Positions 25,632 to 35,788 of a stretch of DNA of 64,000 nt are shown piece after piece. A program made the translations under genes and the position numbers. Source of the DNA: Chlorobiaceae bacterium. Lineage in GTDB: Bacteria; Bacteroidota; Chlorobiia; Chlorobiales; Chlorobiaceae. Position 1 is the stretch's first letter; every line of letters starts with the position of its first letter. The stretch covers positions 1-64,000 of the forward strand of contig JAAXXY010000003.1 of assembly GCA_013334225.1 (NCBI GenBank), written 5' to 3'. A model generated the notes under the pieces. That model made no database searches. It was not told the origin of the DNA and worked only from the letters and a program-made list of their open reading frames with translations.

Positions 25632-27173
25632 TCATTCCCACTCGATCGTTGCGGGTGGTTTCGATGAAATATCATAAGCTACACGGTTGATGCCCCTCAC
25701 CTCGTTGATGATCCTGTTGGAAACCCTTGCGAGAAAATCATGCGGAAGCTGTGCCCAGTCGGCGGTCATGCCGTCCGAAGATTCGACCGCCCTCAGTGCA
25801 AGCACGTTTTCATAGGTCCGCTTGTCCCCCATGACGCCAACCGACTGAACCGGAAGAAGTACGGAAAATGCCTGCCAGACCTGCTGGTAGAGCCCGCTCG
25901 ATTTCAGTTCCTCGATATAGATCTCGTCGGCTTCGCGCAGGATGTCGAGCCTTTGCCTGCTGACCGATCCAAGCACCCTTACGGCAAGTCCGGGTCCGGG
26001 GAACGGGTGACGCATGAGCAGGTCTTCGCTGATGCCGAGCTCGCGGCCCACGGAGCGAACCTCGTCCTTGAAGAGCTCACGGAGGGGTTCGATAAGTTTG
26101 AGCTTCATGCGTTTCGGAAGACCGCCAACGTTGTGGTGCGATTTGATGGTTTCGGATGGGCCCTTGACGCTGATGCTCTCGATGACGTCGGGATAGAGTG
26201 TTCCCTGGACAAGGAATTTTTCCTTGTGGACATTTTCGTTGAAAACCTGGATGAAGGTTCTGCCTATGATCTTGCGTTTCTTTTCCGGAGATGCCACGTT
26301 CTGGAGCCTTTTCAGGAACAGATCGGATGCATCGGCAAGGGTGACTTTCAGGCCGAGCGGCTTGAGGTAGCTCATTACCTTTTGTCCTTCGTTCTTTCTC
26401 AGGAGTCCGTTGTCGACGAAGACACAGTGGAGCTGCTTGCCGATCGCCCTGCTGACCAGTACGGCCGCAACGGTCGAATCGACACCTCCGCTGATGCCGC
26501 AGATCACGGTTTCCTTGCCGGCTTTGCGGCGTATATCGTCGATCTGGTGGTCGATGAAGCTTTTTGATGACCAGTCCGGGGTTATGCCTGCGATATCGAT
26601 GAGAAAGTTCGAGAGGAGCTGTTTGCCGTAAAGGGTATGCTGAACCTCCGGATGAAACTGCAAGCCGTAGACTTTCAGTGCGGCCCTGTTTCCATAACTT
26701 TCTATGGCGCACATTTCAGAATTTCCGCTGCTTGCGGTTACCCTGAACCCTTCGGGCATCCGGACCACCTTGTCGCCGTGGCTCATCCATACATCGGAAT
26801 CAGGAATATTCCGGAAAAGCATGCTTTCCGGTTCATTATCACGGTTAACGAAGATTTTCGCACGACCGAACTCATGTTTCGCTGAACCTGCAACCTCTCC
26901 GCCGAAATGCTTTGCGATAGCCTGCAGACCGTAGCAGATACCGAGCACAGGAATGCCGAGTGAAAATATTCCTTCATCGGGCATGATCGATGATTCGCTG
27001 TAAACACTGGTGGGCCCGCCCGAAAGAATGATGGCCTTCGGATCATGTTCCCTTATGGTTTCCGGCGAGGTATTGTAGGGAAGGATTTCAGAATAGATAC
27101 CAAGTTCGCGAATACGTCTTGCTATCAACTGGGTGTATTGCGAACCGAAATCCAGTACTAATACCGATTGCAT
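25632..27173 (-). CDS. guaA: GMP synthase (glutamine-hydrolysing)
   Basis: The 513-residue enzyme converts XMP to GMP with glutamine and ATP. The N-terminal amidotransferase domain has nucleophile C80 in [10 protein letters not shown] and a His-Glu pair in QFHPEVQHT. The ATP-pyrophosphatase domain holds the P-loop [12 protein letters not shown] near residue 220. The C-terminal dimerisation domain ends in the conserved [10 protein letters not shown]. Length and order are standard. It lies 41 bases after the penicillin-binding protein gene on the same strand. Confidence 0.97.
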   Translation of the reverse strand: MQSVLVLDFGSQYTQLIARRIRELGIYSEILPYNTSPETIREHDPKAIILSGGPTSVYSESSIMPDEGIFSLGIPVLGICYGLQAIAKHFGGEVAGSAKHEFGRAKIFVNRDNEPESMLFRNIPDSDVWMSHGDKVVRMPEGFRVTASSGNSEMCAIESYGNRAALKVYGLQFHPEVQHTLYGKQLLSNFLIDIAGITPDWSSKSFIDHQIDDIRRKAGKETVICGISGGVDSTVAAVLVSRAIGKQLHCVFVDNGLLRKNEGQKVMSYLKPLGLKVTLADASDLFLKRLQNVASPEKKRKIIGRTFIQVFNENVHKEKFLVQGTLYPDVIESISVKGPSETIKSHHNVGGLPKRMKLKLIEPLRELFKDEVRSVGRELGISEDLLMRHPFPGPGLAVRVLGSVSRQRLDILREADEIYIEELKSSGLYQQVWQAFSVLLPVQSVGVMGDKRTYENVLALRAVESSDGMTADWAQLPHDFLARVSNRIINEVRGINRVAYDISSKPPATIEWE

Positions 27174-27214
27174 AAATAAAGAGTTAATGTTTTAAAAAAA
27201 TATTCTGCAAGCGC

Positions 27215-29467
27215 TCATTGCCTGTTATGATTTTCAGGCGGCATCGCCGGATTCAGCGGAATTGGAGGATATCCTCCTCCATGACCTGTCGAGTCACTTG
27301 CTCCGCCCGAATAGCTGCTCGCATGGGAGTTATAATATTCAAAACCTTTCGGTGTGAAATATTCGACATACACATTGCTGCCGAGCAATTCGGATGGCGC
27401 ATTGGTCTGGCCGGAAATAGGCACGGCAACCACCGTTTCGGGGATATGGAAATACCGGTTTTCAAGTTTGAGCGAAGGGTCGCCGTAGCAGCGCTTCATG
27501 AACATGGCCCATATCGGAAGGGCTGCTCTTGCGCCCTGGCCATACTCCATCGATGTGAATTTGATGCGTTCGTCATCGAAGCCGGTCCATACAACGGCAA
27601 CAAGCTGGGGGGTGAATCCTGCAAACCATGCATCACGCATGCTCTGGGTTGTACCGGTTTTTCCCGCGGCCTCGTTATTGAATCCATAGGTTGATCGAAC
27701 TGCGGCTCCAGTGCCCCTGTTGATGACATCCTTGAGCATCGATATCATCACGAAGTTTGTTGTGGAGTCTATGGCAACATGCCGGTTGGGAATGTATTCC
27801 GAAAGCTTGCGATGATTTTTATCGTCTACCTTCAGAATGGAAACAGGTTCGTTCCAGATACCGTTGTTGGCAAAGGTCGAAAACGCCCCGGCAAGTTCAA
27901 GCGGATTGACCTCCGAAGTTCCGAGGGCGAGCGAAAGGTTCGGGGCCAGGGGAGAGGTGATGCCCATTCTTCTCGCATAGCTGATGATTTCCGAAACCTT
28001 CAGCTGTTCATAGGAAAGTCTCACGGTAACCTGGTTCAATGAACGGCATAATGCGTCGCGAAGCGTTGTCATGCCGCCGGAAGAACCGTCGGAGTTTCTT
28101 GGTGACCAGATGGAGCCGTCGCCGCTTCTCAGTTCGAGCGGCTGGTCGAGCACACGGAAGTTTGCGGGCAATCCCTTGTCGATTGCCGTCGTATAGACAA
28201 AAGGCTTGAAAGTCGAGCCTGGCTGCCGTTTGGCTTGCCAGACGTGGTCGAACTGGTATTTGTAATCGTCAGGGGAGCTGTTGCCGCCTACCCATGCCTT
28301 GACATGTCCGTTTGATGGATTGATAGCTACAAGAGCGACCTGTATGCGAGTTTTGTCTCTCAGCAGTCCGTTCAGCCAGACCGTATCGGCTTTGAGCTTC
28401 GCCATCGCCTTCTGGTCGGTTACGCCGTCATCGATCATCTCCTTGTAGCGGTCGCTTTCGCGGATCATCTGGTTTTTCAGAGATTCCGTCCATCTCCAGG
28501 AGCGGTCGAATGTCGCCTGTAAAGCTGCGAGATGTTCCGCGACAGCCTGCTGGGCATATTTCTGCATTCTGCTGTCGAGCGTCGTCTGGATTGTCAGGCC
28601 GTCCCGGTAAAGATTGATATCTCCCAGCATCGAAGCCGGTTTGACCGTCTGACGGATGTACTCGGTGAAATAGGGCGCGAGACCCTGACGGCTTGCCGGT
28701 GTGTATTTCACTACAAGGGGCGCCCTTTTCGCCTGTGCAGCCTGTGCCGCGGTGATATAATTTTCCTTTTCCATCAGAGAAAGCACTATGTTCCTTCTGC
28801 TGACGGCATCGTTCGGGTTTTTTGCCGGGTTATAGGCTGTAGGGTTCTTGAGTGTCGCTATCAGGGTTGCGCTTTCAGGAAGGGTTAGCTGGTACGCCGA
28901 TTTTCCGAAATAGGTCTGGGCGGCGGCTTCCACTCCGTAGGCTCCTGAGCCGAAATACACCGTGTTGAAGTAGAGCGCGAGGATCTCGTCTTTCGTATAG
29001 GTTTTTTCAAGTTCGACAGCCGTCACGAACTCCTTGAGCTTTCTGCTCACCGTTCTTTCCTGGGTGAGGAACAGGTTTTTCGCAAGCTGCTGAGTGATTG
29101 TGCTTGCCCCATACCAGCGGGATCTTCCCTTGATGATATTTTCACCCATCACGAGAGCAAGCCTTCTCAGGTCCACTCCCCAGTGCTGGTAAAATGTAGC
29201 ATCCTCGGTCGCAATCAGCGCGTGGCGCGTGGACATTGGGATGGATTTGAGCGGTATGAAGGTCCGGTTTTTCAGGAAGTACTTGTGCAGCAGCACGCCG
29301 TCTTCCGAATAGACCAGGGAAGCAAGTTCAGGATTGGGATTTTCAAGTTCCTCGACACTCGGAAGGCCAAGGAACGATTTTTTCGCCAGAACCTGACCGG
29401 CCGTCAGCATTATGGCAAGAAACAGGGTGAAAAGAACAACATTCTTCATGGAAAAAAATTTACTCAC
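27215..29467 (-). CDS. Bifunctional class A penicillin-binding protein (PBP1A type)
   Basis: The 750-residue membrane-anchored enzyme polymerises and cross-links peptidoglycan. A transmembrane segment occupies about residues 8-28. The glycosyltransferase domain follows, with catalytic E88 in ATEDATFYQHWG, then GASTITQQLAKNLFL. The transpeptidase domain has the active-site PGSTFKPF (serine near 417), SLN in DALCRSLNQVT and KTGTTQS. The proline- and glycine-rich tail after residue 715 is disordered. All catalytic motifs are present. Confidence 0.94.
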   Translation of the reverse strand: MSKFFSMKNVVLFTLFLAIMLTAGQVLAKKSFLGLPSVEELENPNPELASLVYSEDGVLLHKYFLKNRTFIPLKSIPMSTRHALIATEDATFYQHWGVDLRRLALVMGENIIKGRSRWYGASTITQQLAKNLFLTQERTVSRKLKEFVTAVELEKTYTKDEILALYFNTVYFGSGAYGVEAAAQTYFGKSAYQLTLPESATLIATLKNPTAYNPAKNPNDAVSRRNIVLSLMEKENYITAAQAAQAKRAPLVVKYTPASRQGLAPYFTEYIRQTVKPASMLGDINLYRDGLTIQTTLDSRMQKYAQQAVAEHLAALQATFDRSWRWTESLKNQMIRESDRYKEMIDDGVTDQKAMAKLKADTVWLNGLLRDKTRIQVALVAINPSNGHVKAWVGGNSSPDDYKYQFDHVWQAKRQPGSTFKPFVYTTAIDKGLPANFRVLDQPLELRSGDGSIWSPRNSDGSSGGMTTLRDALCRSLNQVTVRLSYEQLKVSEIISYARRMGITSPLAPNLSLALGTSEVNPLELAGAFSTFANNGIWNEPVSILKVDDKNHRKLSEYIPNRHVAIDSTTNFVMISMLKDVINRGTGAAVRSTYGFNNEAAGKTGTTQSMRDAWFAGFTPQLVAVVWTGFDDERIKFTSMEYGQGARAALPIWAMFMKRCYGDPSLKLENRYFHIPETVVAVPISGQTNAPSELLGSNVYVEYFTPKGFEYYNSHASSYSGGASDSTGHGGGYPPIPLNPAMPPENHNRQ

Positions 29468-29551
29468 GGTCTCGTTCGTCTTGATGTTTTACACATAGTA
29501 TCGTAGTTCAATGCAGGTGCATGCTCATCGATTACAGACCGGTCATCCTGA

Positions 29552-30478
29552 TCAGGTCGACCGGGGTGTCTTTTTATAAAATTGTTCGGCAAATTCAAAA
29601 TGTTTTTCAAGGGCGCCGGCAAACCGCAGGGTGTCTTCAAGCATCGGGAGGTGGCCGATGTCCATGAATTTTGCCAGTTTTGTCGGGATCGCGGTTTCGG
29701 CAAGCCGTCTTTCATACAGAGTTATTGTCCCTTCGGGAGGAATGGTATGGTCAGCCATACCGACACAGCAGAGCACCGGTGACGGGATTTCAATGACATG
29801 ACGGGTATATGCCCTGAGTGCTTCAGGGTCGATTGAAAACTTTCCGACAGCATTTGTCGCTTCCTTGTCGGACTGGGTGAAATCTTCAATGATGATATCG
29901 TGATATTCCCTGCTTATCTCCTTTGTCGCAGCCCGTCTGATGAACATGCTTCTGAGCGGTTCGACCAGGAATATGTTGCGGAAATTCATTGAAAAATCGA
30001 TCAGTCCCCCGAGAAAAAAGAGGCCGAGCGAGGTAAAGGCAGTCTCTTCGAAAATGCCGCATGCCACGATGGATGAGGAAAGAAGGGCATTGCGGTACCG
30101 GAGGCAAAGTTCTGTTGCCACCATTCCCCCCATCGAGTGCCCTACGATATGCAGGTTTCTTGATTTGTCGAGCCCCAGGAATTCGATAAGCCTCCCGGCC
30201 TCGTTGGCAAATCCCTCGATCGTGAATGTCGGTTTGTAACCCCTGATCACGGTTCTGCCGGTACCGCTCTGATCATAGATGATGCAGCGGTATTTCGGTG
30301 ACAGTTTTTCAATCAGCGGTTTCCAGTACCTGCAGGAAATTGCCCAGCCGTTGACAAACAGTACTGCCGGTTTTTGAAAACCAGAGGGATCATGTTCGGC
30401 ACTGTCTTCATAGTACAGCCTGCAGCGGTCAGTGTCAAGATAACTCATTATCGATACCTGATTTTTTCTCTCGAGCAA
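29552..30478 (-). CDS. Alpha/beta hydrolase
   Basis: A 308-residue alpha/beta hydrolase. The oxyanion region is LFVNGWAISCRYW, the nucleophile elbow is IVGHSMGGMVA, the acid is in CVGMADHTIPPEGT and the histidine is in IGHLPMLED. The triad is complete. The substrate is unknown; the sequence resembles general esterases and lipases. An alternative start a few codons inside (MSYLDTDRCRLYYED) is also plausible. It heads the leftward cluster that continues with the penicillin-binding protein gene after 84 bases. Confidence 0.85.
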   Translation of the reverse strand: MLERKNQVSIMSYLDTDRCRLYYEDSAEHDPSGFQKPAVLFVNGWAISCRYWKPLIEKLSPKYRCIIYDQSGTGRTVIRGYKPTFTIEGFANEAGRLIEFLGLDKSRNLHIVGHSMGGMVATELCLRYRNALLSSSIVACGIFEETAFTSLGLFFLGGLIDFSMNFRNIFLVEPLRSMFIRRAATKEISREYHDIIIEDFTQSDKEATNAVGKFSIDPEALRAYTRHVIEIPSPVLCCVGMADHTIPPEGTITLYERRLAETAIPTKLAKFMDIGHLPMLEDTLRFAGALEKHFEFAEQFYKKTPRST

Positions 30479-30590
30479 AAAAAACTAATATATACAACAA
30501 TAATAACTTTTCAGCCTTCACTCTCGAAGGTGCATTCATGAATGCAGATTAACCGGTTGTCCGGGTTTTTTCATTTTTTATCATCAGGCA

Positions 30591-31271
30591 ATGGACTACT
30601 CATTGAACGGACTGGTATCTTTTATAATTGATTTTATCATGCATATCGATACCCATTTGCTGTTTCTTGTATCTCAATATGGAGTATGGATATACGGTAT
30701 ATTGTTCCTTATCGTTTTCTGTGAAACCGGCCTTGTGGTGACACCTTTTCTTCCAGGTGATTCACTGCTTTTTGCAGCCGGAACACTTGCCTCTCTGCAA
30801 GGTTCAACCCTTGATCCCCATCTTCTTGTCATTATCTTTTTTTCCGCGGCATTCATCGGTGATAACCTCAATTATTTCATTGGACGCCGGATTGGTCCCA
30901 AAGTTTTCGGTTTCAGGAAATCAAAATTTTTCAATCCTGACCATCTTGCACAAACTCATGCCTTTTATGAAAAACATGGAGGCAAGACGGTGATCATAGC
31001 GCGTTTCATTCCCATTATCAGAACGTTTTCTCCATTTGTTGCCGGTATCGGCGCAATGACATACAGTCGCTTCATTCTCTTCAGTATCGGAGGGGCATTG
31101 ATATGGGTATGTCTGTTCTGTTACAGCGGATATTATTTCGGGCAGTTTCCTGTTGTACAACAGAACCGGAAACTTATATTCCTTGCCATTATTGCCGTTT
31201 CCCTGATGCCTCCTGTCATCGGATACCTTAAACTCCGTTTCGGCAGGAATGGATCCGGCGCAAATGTTTGA
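30591..31271 (+). CDS. DedA-family membrane protein
   Basis: A 226-residue multi-pass inner-membrane protein. Family marks are FCETGLVVTPFLPGDSLLFAAGTLA, IGDNLNYFIGRRIG, and RFIPIIRTFSPFVAGIGAM with the conserved arginine and proline. DedA proteins help move undecaprenyl phosphate or other lipids across the membrane and support envelope integrity. It is divergent from the alpha/beta hydrolase with 112 bases between. Confidence 0.9.
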   Translation: MDYSLNGLVSFIIDFIMHIDTHLLFLVSQYGVWIYGILFLIVFCETGLVVTPFLPGDSLLFAAGTLASLQGSTLDPHLLVIIFFSAAFIGDNLNYFIGRRIGPKVFGFRKSKFFNPDHLAQTHAFYEKHGGKTVIIARFIPIIRTFSPFVAGIGAMTYSRFILFSIGGALIWVCLFCYSGYYFGQFPVVQQNRKLIFLAIIAVSLMPPVIGYLKLRFGRNGSGANV

Positions 31272-31589
31272 GAAATGTGGATAACTTGTTGAGTGATTGT
31301 CAGCTTTTACATTTTTGTGTGATTTCCGGTTAGCCGAAAAGATGTCTTTTGTGCTATTAAATTATTTATTTATAGTAAGATAGGTGTTTTATTCGGCTTT
31401 TTCGATATTGCCGGGCCTCAGTGTTGAAAAGTGCGCTGTGTTATAGGTGTATTGTTGATAAGTTTTGATTTTTAAATGGTATGTGAGCTTTGAGTACGTT
31501 CCGGAGAGCTGAAACAAGCTGAATCCCGGTAAAAAATGTTATTTTAATCACTGAATTTTATTATAATCAGTACCCTTTTCGATGATTTC
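31272..31589. other. Gap upstream of tRNA-Pro with a promoter -10 box
   Basis: TATAAT at 31562-31567 lies 23 bases before the tRNA and is a likely -10 element, with only a poor -35 match. The rest is AT-rich and holds no recognisable gene. Confidence 0.4.
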
Positions 31590-31662
31590 GGCGTATAGCG
31601 CAGCCTGGTAGCGCACTTCCTTGGGGTGGAAGGGGTCGTGGGTTCGAATCCCGCTACGCCGA
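31590..31662 (+). tRNA. tRNA-Pro (anticodon GGG)
   Basis: A full cloverleaf: acceptor CGGCGTA/TACGCCG, D arm around AGCGCAGCCTGGTAGCGC, anticodon stem CTTCC/GGAAG with loop TTGGGGT, and T arm with GGTTCGAATCC. The discriminator is A and CCA is not encoded. A run of eight T follows three bases later. Confidence 0.95.
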
Positions 31663-31924
31663 CACTTTTTTTTGTTACCTCTTCGGGGTTCCTCGCTTTT
31701 TATTCCTTCCAAAAAAGTCTGATCCATTCCTTTCCGGAGCAAAGGCTCTGCCAATATTGCTTCGATATGTAAACTATGGTTCTTGCAGGTGAGAACTTCC
31801 TGATCTTTACCGGGGTTATACTTTCATCGATTCGATTATCGCAATCTTGTCACCATGGGGAACGTTTCTTCTGTCCGTATGGCTGGCAATGCTTATTCAT
31901 ACAGAAACTACAGTCCTACAGGCC

Positions 31925-33403
31925 ATGGAAGTTCAGGATATGCATGTTGTCATTATCGGTGCCGGTATCGGTGGTCTTTCTGCGGGAGCCATACTTGCAA
32001 AACGGGGAGCGATGGTGACGGTGCTCGAAGCACAGGACTATCCGGGAGGTTGTGCGGCAACATTTTCAAGGGATGGTTACCGTTTTGATGCCGGTGCGAC
32101 GGTAGGGTGCGGGTTCCATCCGGGAGGACCGATGGATGAACTTGGCAAGGAGCTTGAAATTGTATGGCCGGTTAAACCGGAACCCGTTGCATGGGAGTAC
32201 CGTGATGGCAACATCTGTCTCGATCTCTCTACCGGCAGGACGGAAATACTGGAACGCTTTCCGAAAACAAAGGTATTCTGGGAGGAACAATCCGCTCTTG
32301 CCAGACTGCTCTGGAAGCTTGCCAAAGGCGGGCTTTCCTGGCCCGTGAAAGGGCCTCGCGATCTCGGGGAGCTGATTCGTAAAGGTTTTGCAGGCTTGCC
32401 CGCTTCCGCGAGCCTGCTGAAATATGCGTCAAAAACCGCATATGAGTGGCTCGCTACGCATGACCTGCATCATGATCCGGAATTCTTGCGGTTTATCGAT
32501 GCACAGCTCCTTGTTTCCGTGCAAACCACTTCTCAGTTCGCCAATGCCGTCAATGCGGCAATCGCGCTCGATCTTCCCGCTTCGGGCACCTGGCGTATCG
32601 AAGGCGGCATGGGTTCGGTGGCTTCACTGCTTGCCGGGTTTATAGAAAAACATGATGGTGTAGTGCTTTACCGGCAGAAAGTGATCCGCATCGATTCCGT
32701 GCGAAGGCAGGTGATTGGTCTGGAAACATCTGACGGAGGCGCTTTTGCCGCGGATTTTGTTCTGGCGAACATGACACATGCATCCCTTGCAATGATCGAG
32801 GGCACGGAACCCGGACTTGAGCCTGAAAAGGAGAAATCTCAACTCTGGAGCGCTTTTACCCTTTATCTTGGAATGGACCCGGGAATTTTCAGTAATCTTC
32901 CGGCCCGGCATGTTCAAATTGTCAGCAGAAACGGAAAACTCACAGAGGGCGATTCGATATTCGTTTCCATTTCATCTGACGATGAACCCGACAGAGCGCC
33001 TGAAGGATTGTGCGCCGTTACCATTTCCACGCATGCTGAACCTGGGCGCTGGTTTGAAGCTCTCAGGCAGGGCCAATCGGTTTACAGGGAGTTGAAAGAT
33101 GCCTGCACGCAAAAGGTGCTCGATGTGCTTTCGGAGCAGTTTACCGGTGCCCGTGATGCTGTGAGCACCATGGATGCCGGTACGCCGGTTACCTGGGAAC
33201 GCTATACAGGACGGGTGAATGGCTGTGTCGGTGGTTATCCCCAGACATCGCTCTTCAGGGTAAGAGGTCCAGCGACTCGCTACGAGAACCTTTATCTGGT
33301 CGGTGATTCCATTTTTCCGGGCCAATCTTTGCCTGGAGTAGTGACAGGGGCGCGCAGGACGGTGGAACTGCTCAGGCAGCAGGGATCGAAAGGCATTGCC
33401 TGA
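31925..33403 (+). CDS. FAD-dependent oxidoreductase, CrtI/CrtD/CrtISO-like
   Basis: About 492 residues from the ATG at 31925. The dinucleotide-binding fold is HVVIIGAGIGGLSAGAILAKRG, followed by YPGGCAATFSRDGYRFDAGAT. The C-terminus ends with the FAD motif LYLVGDSIFPGQSLPGVVTGARR. This is the carotenoid desaturase/isomerase and retinol saturase superfamily. Green sulfur bacteria use several such enzymes for carotenoids, but the exact reaction cannot be read here. The frame extends upstream by 26 codons without family-like sequence; ATG 31940 is a second candidate. It ends 52 bases before the radical SAM start. Confidence 0.8.
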   Translation: MEVQDMHVVIIGAGIGGLSAGAILAKRGAMVTVLEAQDYPGGCAATFSRDGYRFDAGATVGCGFHPGGPMDELGKELEIVWPVKPEPVAWEYRDGNICLDLSTGRTEILERFPKTKVFWEEQSALARLLWKLAKGGLSWPVKGPRDLGELIRKGFAGLPASASLLKYASKTAYEWLATHDLHHDPEFLRFIDAQLLVSVQTTSQFANAVNAAIALDLPASGTWRIEGGMGSVASLLAGFIEKHDGVVLYRQKVIRIDSVRRQVIGLETSDGGAFAADFVLANMTHASLAMIEGTEPGLEPEKEKSQLWSAFTLYLGMDPGIFSNLPARHVQIVSRNGKLTEGDSIFVSISSDDEPDRAPEGLCAVTISTHAEPGRWFEALRQGQSVYRELKDACTQKVLDVLSEQFTGARDAVSTMDAGTPVTWERYTGRVNGCVGGYPQTSLFRVRGPATRYENLYLVGDSIFPGQSLPGVVTGARRTVELLRQQGSKGIA

Positions 33404-33455
33404 ATGGTGCGGTTCCCTCCTGCACTCTTACCGCTTTCTTGACTATATTGTTTTC

Positions 33456-34718
33456 ATGGAAACGCTGGCGAAACTTCAGATACTTTCCGGAGCGGCGCGA
33501 TACGACGCATCGTGTGCTTCGAGCGGGTGCAACAGGGAAAGCAATCCCTTCAGCACCGGGAACACTTCCCAGAGCGGCATCTGCCACTCGTGGTCGGACG
33601 ACGGCCGCTGCATTTCGCTTCTGAAAATCCTGCTTTCCAACGATTGCATTTACGATTGTGCCTATTGTGTGAACCGCTCTTCCAATCCGGTCGAAAGAGC
33701 ATCCTTCGAAGCATGCGAAGTGGCCGATCTCACCATGGAGTTCTACCGTCGCAACTACATTGAAGGGCTTTTCCTCAGTTCGGCGGTCATGAAAAGCCCC
33801 GACCAGACTATGGAACGCATGATCAGCGTGGTTGAAATCCTGCGTAACGAAGAGAGGTTCCGCGGCTATATCCATCTGAAGATCATTCCCGGCAGCAGTC
33901 CGGAACTGGTGAGGCGCGCGGGCCTTTATGCCGACCGCATCAGCGTCAATATCGAACTTCCGTCGCATGAATCGCTGAAACGCCTGGCCCCGCAGAAAGA
34001 GAAGTTCTCCATTCTCGAACCGATGTCCCTGATCGGCAGAGAGATAGGCCAGAACCTGCTCGAACGACGTACGAGCCGGAAAGTCCCGAAGTTTGCACCG
34101 GCCGGCCAGAGCACACAGATGATCATCGGCGCCAGCCCGGAAAGCGATTTCCAGATCCTCAAGCTTTCGCAAGGGCTCTACCGGAAAATGAACCTGAAAC
34201 GTGTCTACTATTCGGCATTCGTACCGGTCAACGAAGACAACCGGCTTCCAGTCCTTGCGGCCCCGCCTCTGCTCCGGGAGCACCGTCTTTACCAGGCGGA
34301 CTGGCTGCTGCGTTTTTACGGTTTTTCGGCCGAAGAGATCCTGTCGGACGATATGCCGAACCTCGACGAATCATTCGATCCCAAGACCGCGTGGGCTCTG
34401 AGGCATCCCGAGTTCTATCCCGTCGAGATCAATCGTGCTGACTATGCCACTCTGCTGCGTGTACCCGGAATCGGCGTGACATCGGCCCGCAGGATCATCG
34501 CCGCCCGCCGGTTTTCCGTGATCACTCCCGAAGGGCTGAAGAAAATCGGGGTAGTCATGAAGCGCGCTAAATATTTCATCACCTGTTCCGGCCATCCGTT
34601 TGAAAAGGCAGGACGTTCTGCCTTGCAGCTTCGAAACAGATTACTGCTCGGTGACGGAAGCGGCTCGCCGACTGCGGAGACTCCGAAGCAACTTGTCCTG
34701 CCGGGGCTTATTGCCTGA
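33456..34718 (+). CDS. Radical SAM protein of the UDG-linked DNA-repair family
   Basis: A 420-residue radical SAM enzyme. The cluster motif is CIYDCAYC near residues 67-74, preceded by CHSWSDDGRCISLLKILLS. The C-terminus has a helix-hairpin-helix (RVPGIGVTSARRIIAARRF) that suggests DNA binding. It matches the family named putative DNA modification/repair radical SAM protein, found beside a partner linked to uracil-DNA glycosylase. That partner follows 4 bases later. The reaction is unknown. I chose ATG 33456 because METLAKLQILSGAARYDASC is the conserved start. Confidence 0.85.
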   Translation: METLAKLQILSGAARYDASCASSGCNRESNPFSTGNTSQSGICHSWSDDGRCISLLKILLSNDCIYDCAYCVNRSSNPVERASFEACEVADLTMEFYRRNYIEGLFLSSAVMKSPDQTMERMISVVEILRNEERFRGYIHLKIIPGSSPELVRRAGLYADRISVNIELPSHESLKRLAPQKEKFSILEPMSLIGREIGQNLLERRTSRKVPKFAPAGQSTQMIIGASPESDFQILKLSQGLYRKMNLKRVYYSAFVPVNEDNRLPVLAAPPLLREHRLYQADWLLRFYGFSAEEILSDDMPNLDESFDPKTAWALRHPEFYPVEINRADYATLLRVPGIGVTSARRIIAARRFSVITPEGLKKIGVVMKRAKYFITCSGHPFEKAGRSALQLRNRLLLGDGSGSPTAETPKQLVLPGLIA

Positions 34719-34722
34719 CGCG

Positions 34723-35463
34723 ATGAACCGTTACCTCTACGACGGCACTTCCGAGGGCCTGCTGAGCGCAGCGGCCCGGATTCTTTCAGAAGAAAAGATT
34801 ATTGAAAACATTACCCTTGCCGAGCGGGAAAACACGCTTTTCGAAGAGGGGGTTTATATTGCGACAGATACGAAAGCATCCGAGGAATTTTTCAGCCTCC
34901 TGCAGAAGCAGGCTTCCGAAGCGGCATATACGTTTTACTATTTCACAATGGCCGAAAAGGAAGGTATGGGGACAAGCATGCTTAACTATCTCTCTCTTGC
35001 CATCCAGCATGGCAGCAAAGTGAATGGTTACCTCACCTATCCGGCAGTGAAGGAGATCGTTACGGTTGCAAGGAAAGCCGGCCGTGAACTGCACCGCATG
35101 AAAGGGCTCCTGCGTTTCGAAAAGATGCAGGACGGTGCCTACCTTGCAAAAATGGAACCTGACAACAACATCATCCATCCTCTCGCCCTGCACTTCAGCA
35201 AGCGGCTCAGGGCCGAGAACTGGTTCATCTACGACGTCCGCCGCCGAACTGCCGCCCGCTGGAACAGGGGAACTCTGATGCTCGGAGCTATCGAACAGTT
35301 CACCGCTCCTCAGCTGTCAGACGATGAGAAAAAAATTCAGGCGCTCTGGCAGACTTTTTTCAATACCATCGCGATTTCCGAGCGCAAAAACCCCCGGCTG
35401 CAGAAATCAAACATGCCGATGAAGTACTGGAAATATCTGACCGAGAAACAGGGGGAACAGTAA
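34723..35463 (+). CDS. DUF4130 protein, partner of the radical SAM enzyme
   Basis: A 246-residue protein: RYLYDGTSEGLLSAAARIL, then FYYFTMAEKEGMGTSMLNYL, HRMKGLLRFEKMQDGAYLAKMEPDNNIIHPLALHF, and FIYDVRRRTAARWN. This is the DUF4130/probable DNA metabolism family. In other bacteria it is fused at its C-terminus to a uracil-DNA glycosylase domain; here that domain is absent. It begins 4 bases after the radical SAM stop, so the two are one operon. A role in DNA repair or modification is inferred from family context. Confidence 0.87.
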   Translation: MNRYLYDGTSEGLLSAAARILSEEKIIENITLAERENTLFEEGVYIATDTKASEEFFSLLQKQASEAAYTFYYFTMAEKEGMGTSMLNYLSLAIQHGSKVNGYLTYPAVKEIVTVARKAGRELHRMKGLLRFEKMQDGAYLAKMEPDNNIIHPLALHFSKRLRAENWFIYDVRRRTAARWNRGTLMLGAIEQFTAPQLSDDEKKIQALWQTFFNTIAISERKNPRLQKSNMPMKYWKYLTEKQGEQ

Positions 35464-35483
35464 AGGTACATTGAAGAAGCTTT

Positions 35484-35529
35484 AAAAAGCGGTAGCGGTT
35501 GTTTCAATTTTCACCTGCCGCGCTTTTTT
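35484..35529 (+). terminator. Possible terminator after the radical SAM/DUF4130 operon
   Basis: AAAAAGCG and CGCTTTTTT are complementary around a loop of about 30 bases that can fold further, followed by the T-run. It lies 20 bases after the DUF4130 stop. The inner stem is imperfect. Confidence 0.45.
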
Positions 35530-35788
35530 GATTGCGGCAAAAATCGCCGAGAGAATTTCCATTGCCGGATTGCCCGAAGCCGACAGCATACGGTGCAGAA
35601 TTTTACCCGGTTTGCAGACTTCTCTGCAAGACGATCGAATGCAGTTCCTGAATTTTTCCTCGCTTCGTCCGATATTAGTTTACGCCGTAAACACTATATT
35701 AATATCGTACACCGCTGTTTATCCGGTTTCGAAATGCCGAAATCCGCTGTTAGACAAAATTTTTCAGGATTACAATAAACCTGCAATA

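Noticed and set aside
33372..34283. A 303-codon frame opposite the radical SAM gene
   Set aside because: Antisense to the conserved CxxxCxxC enzyme; no family resemblance.
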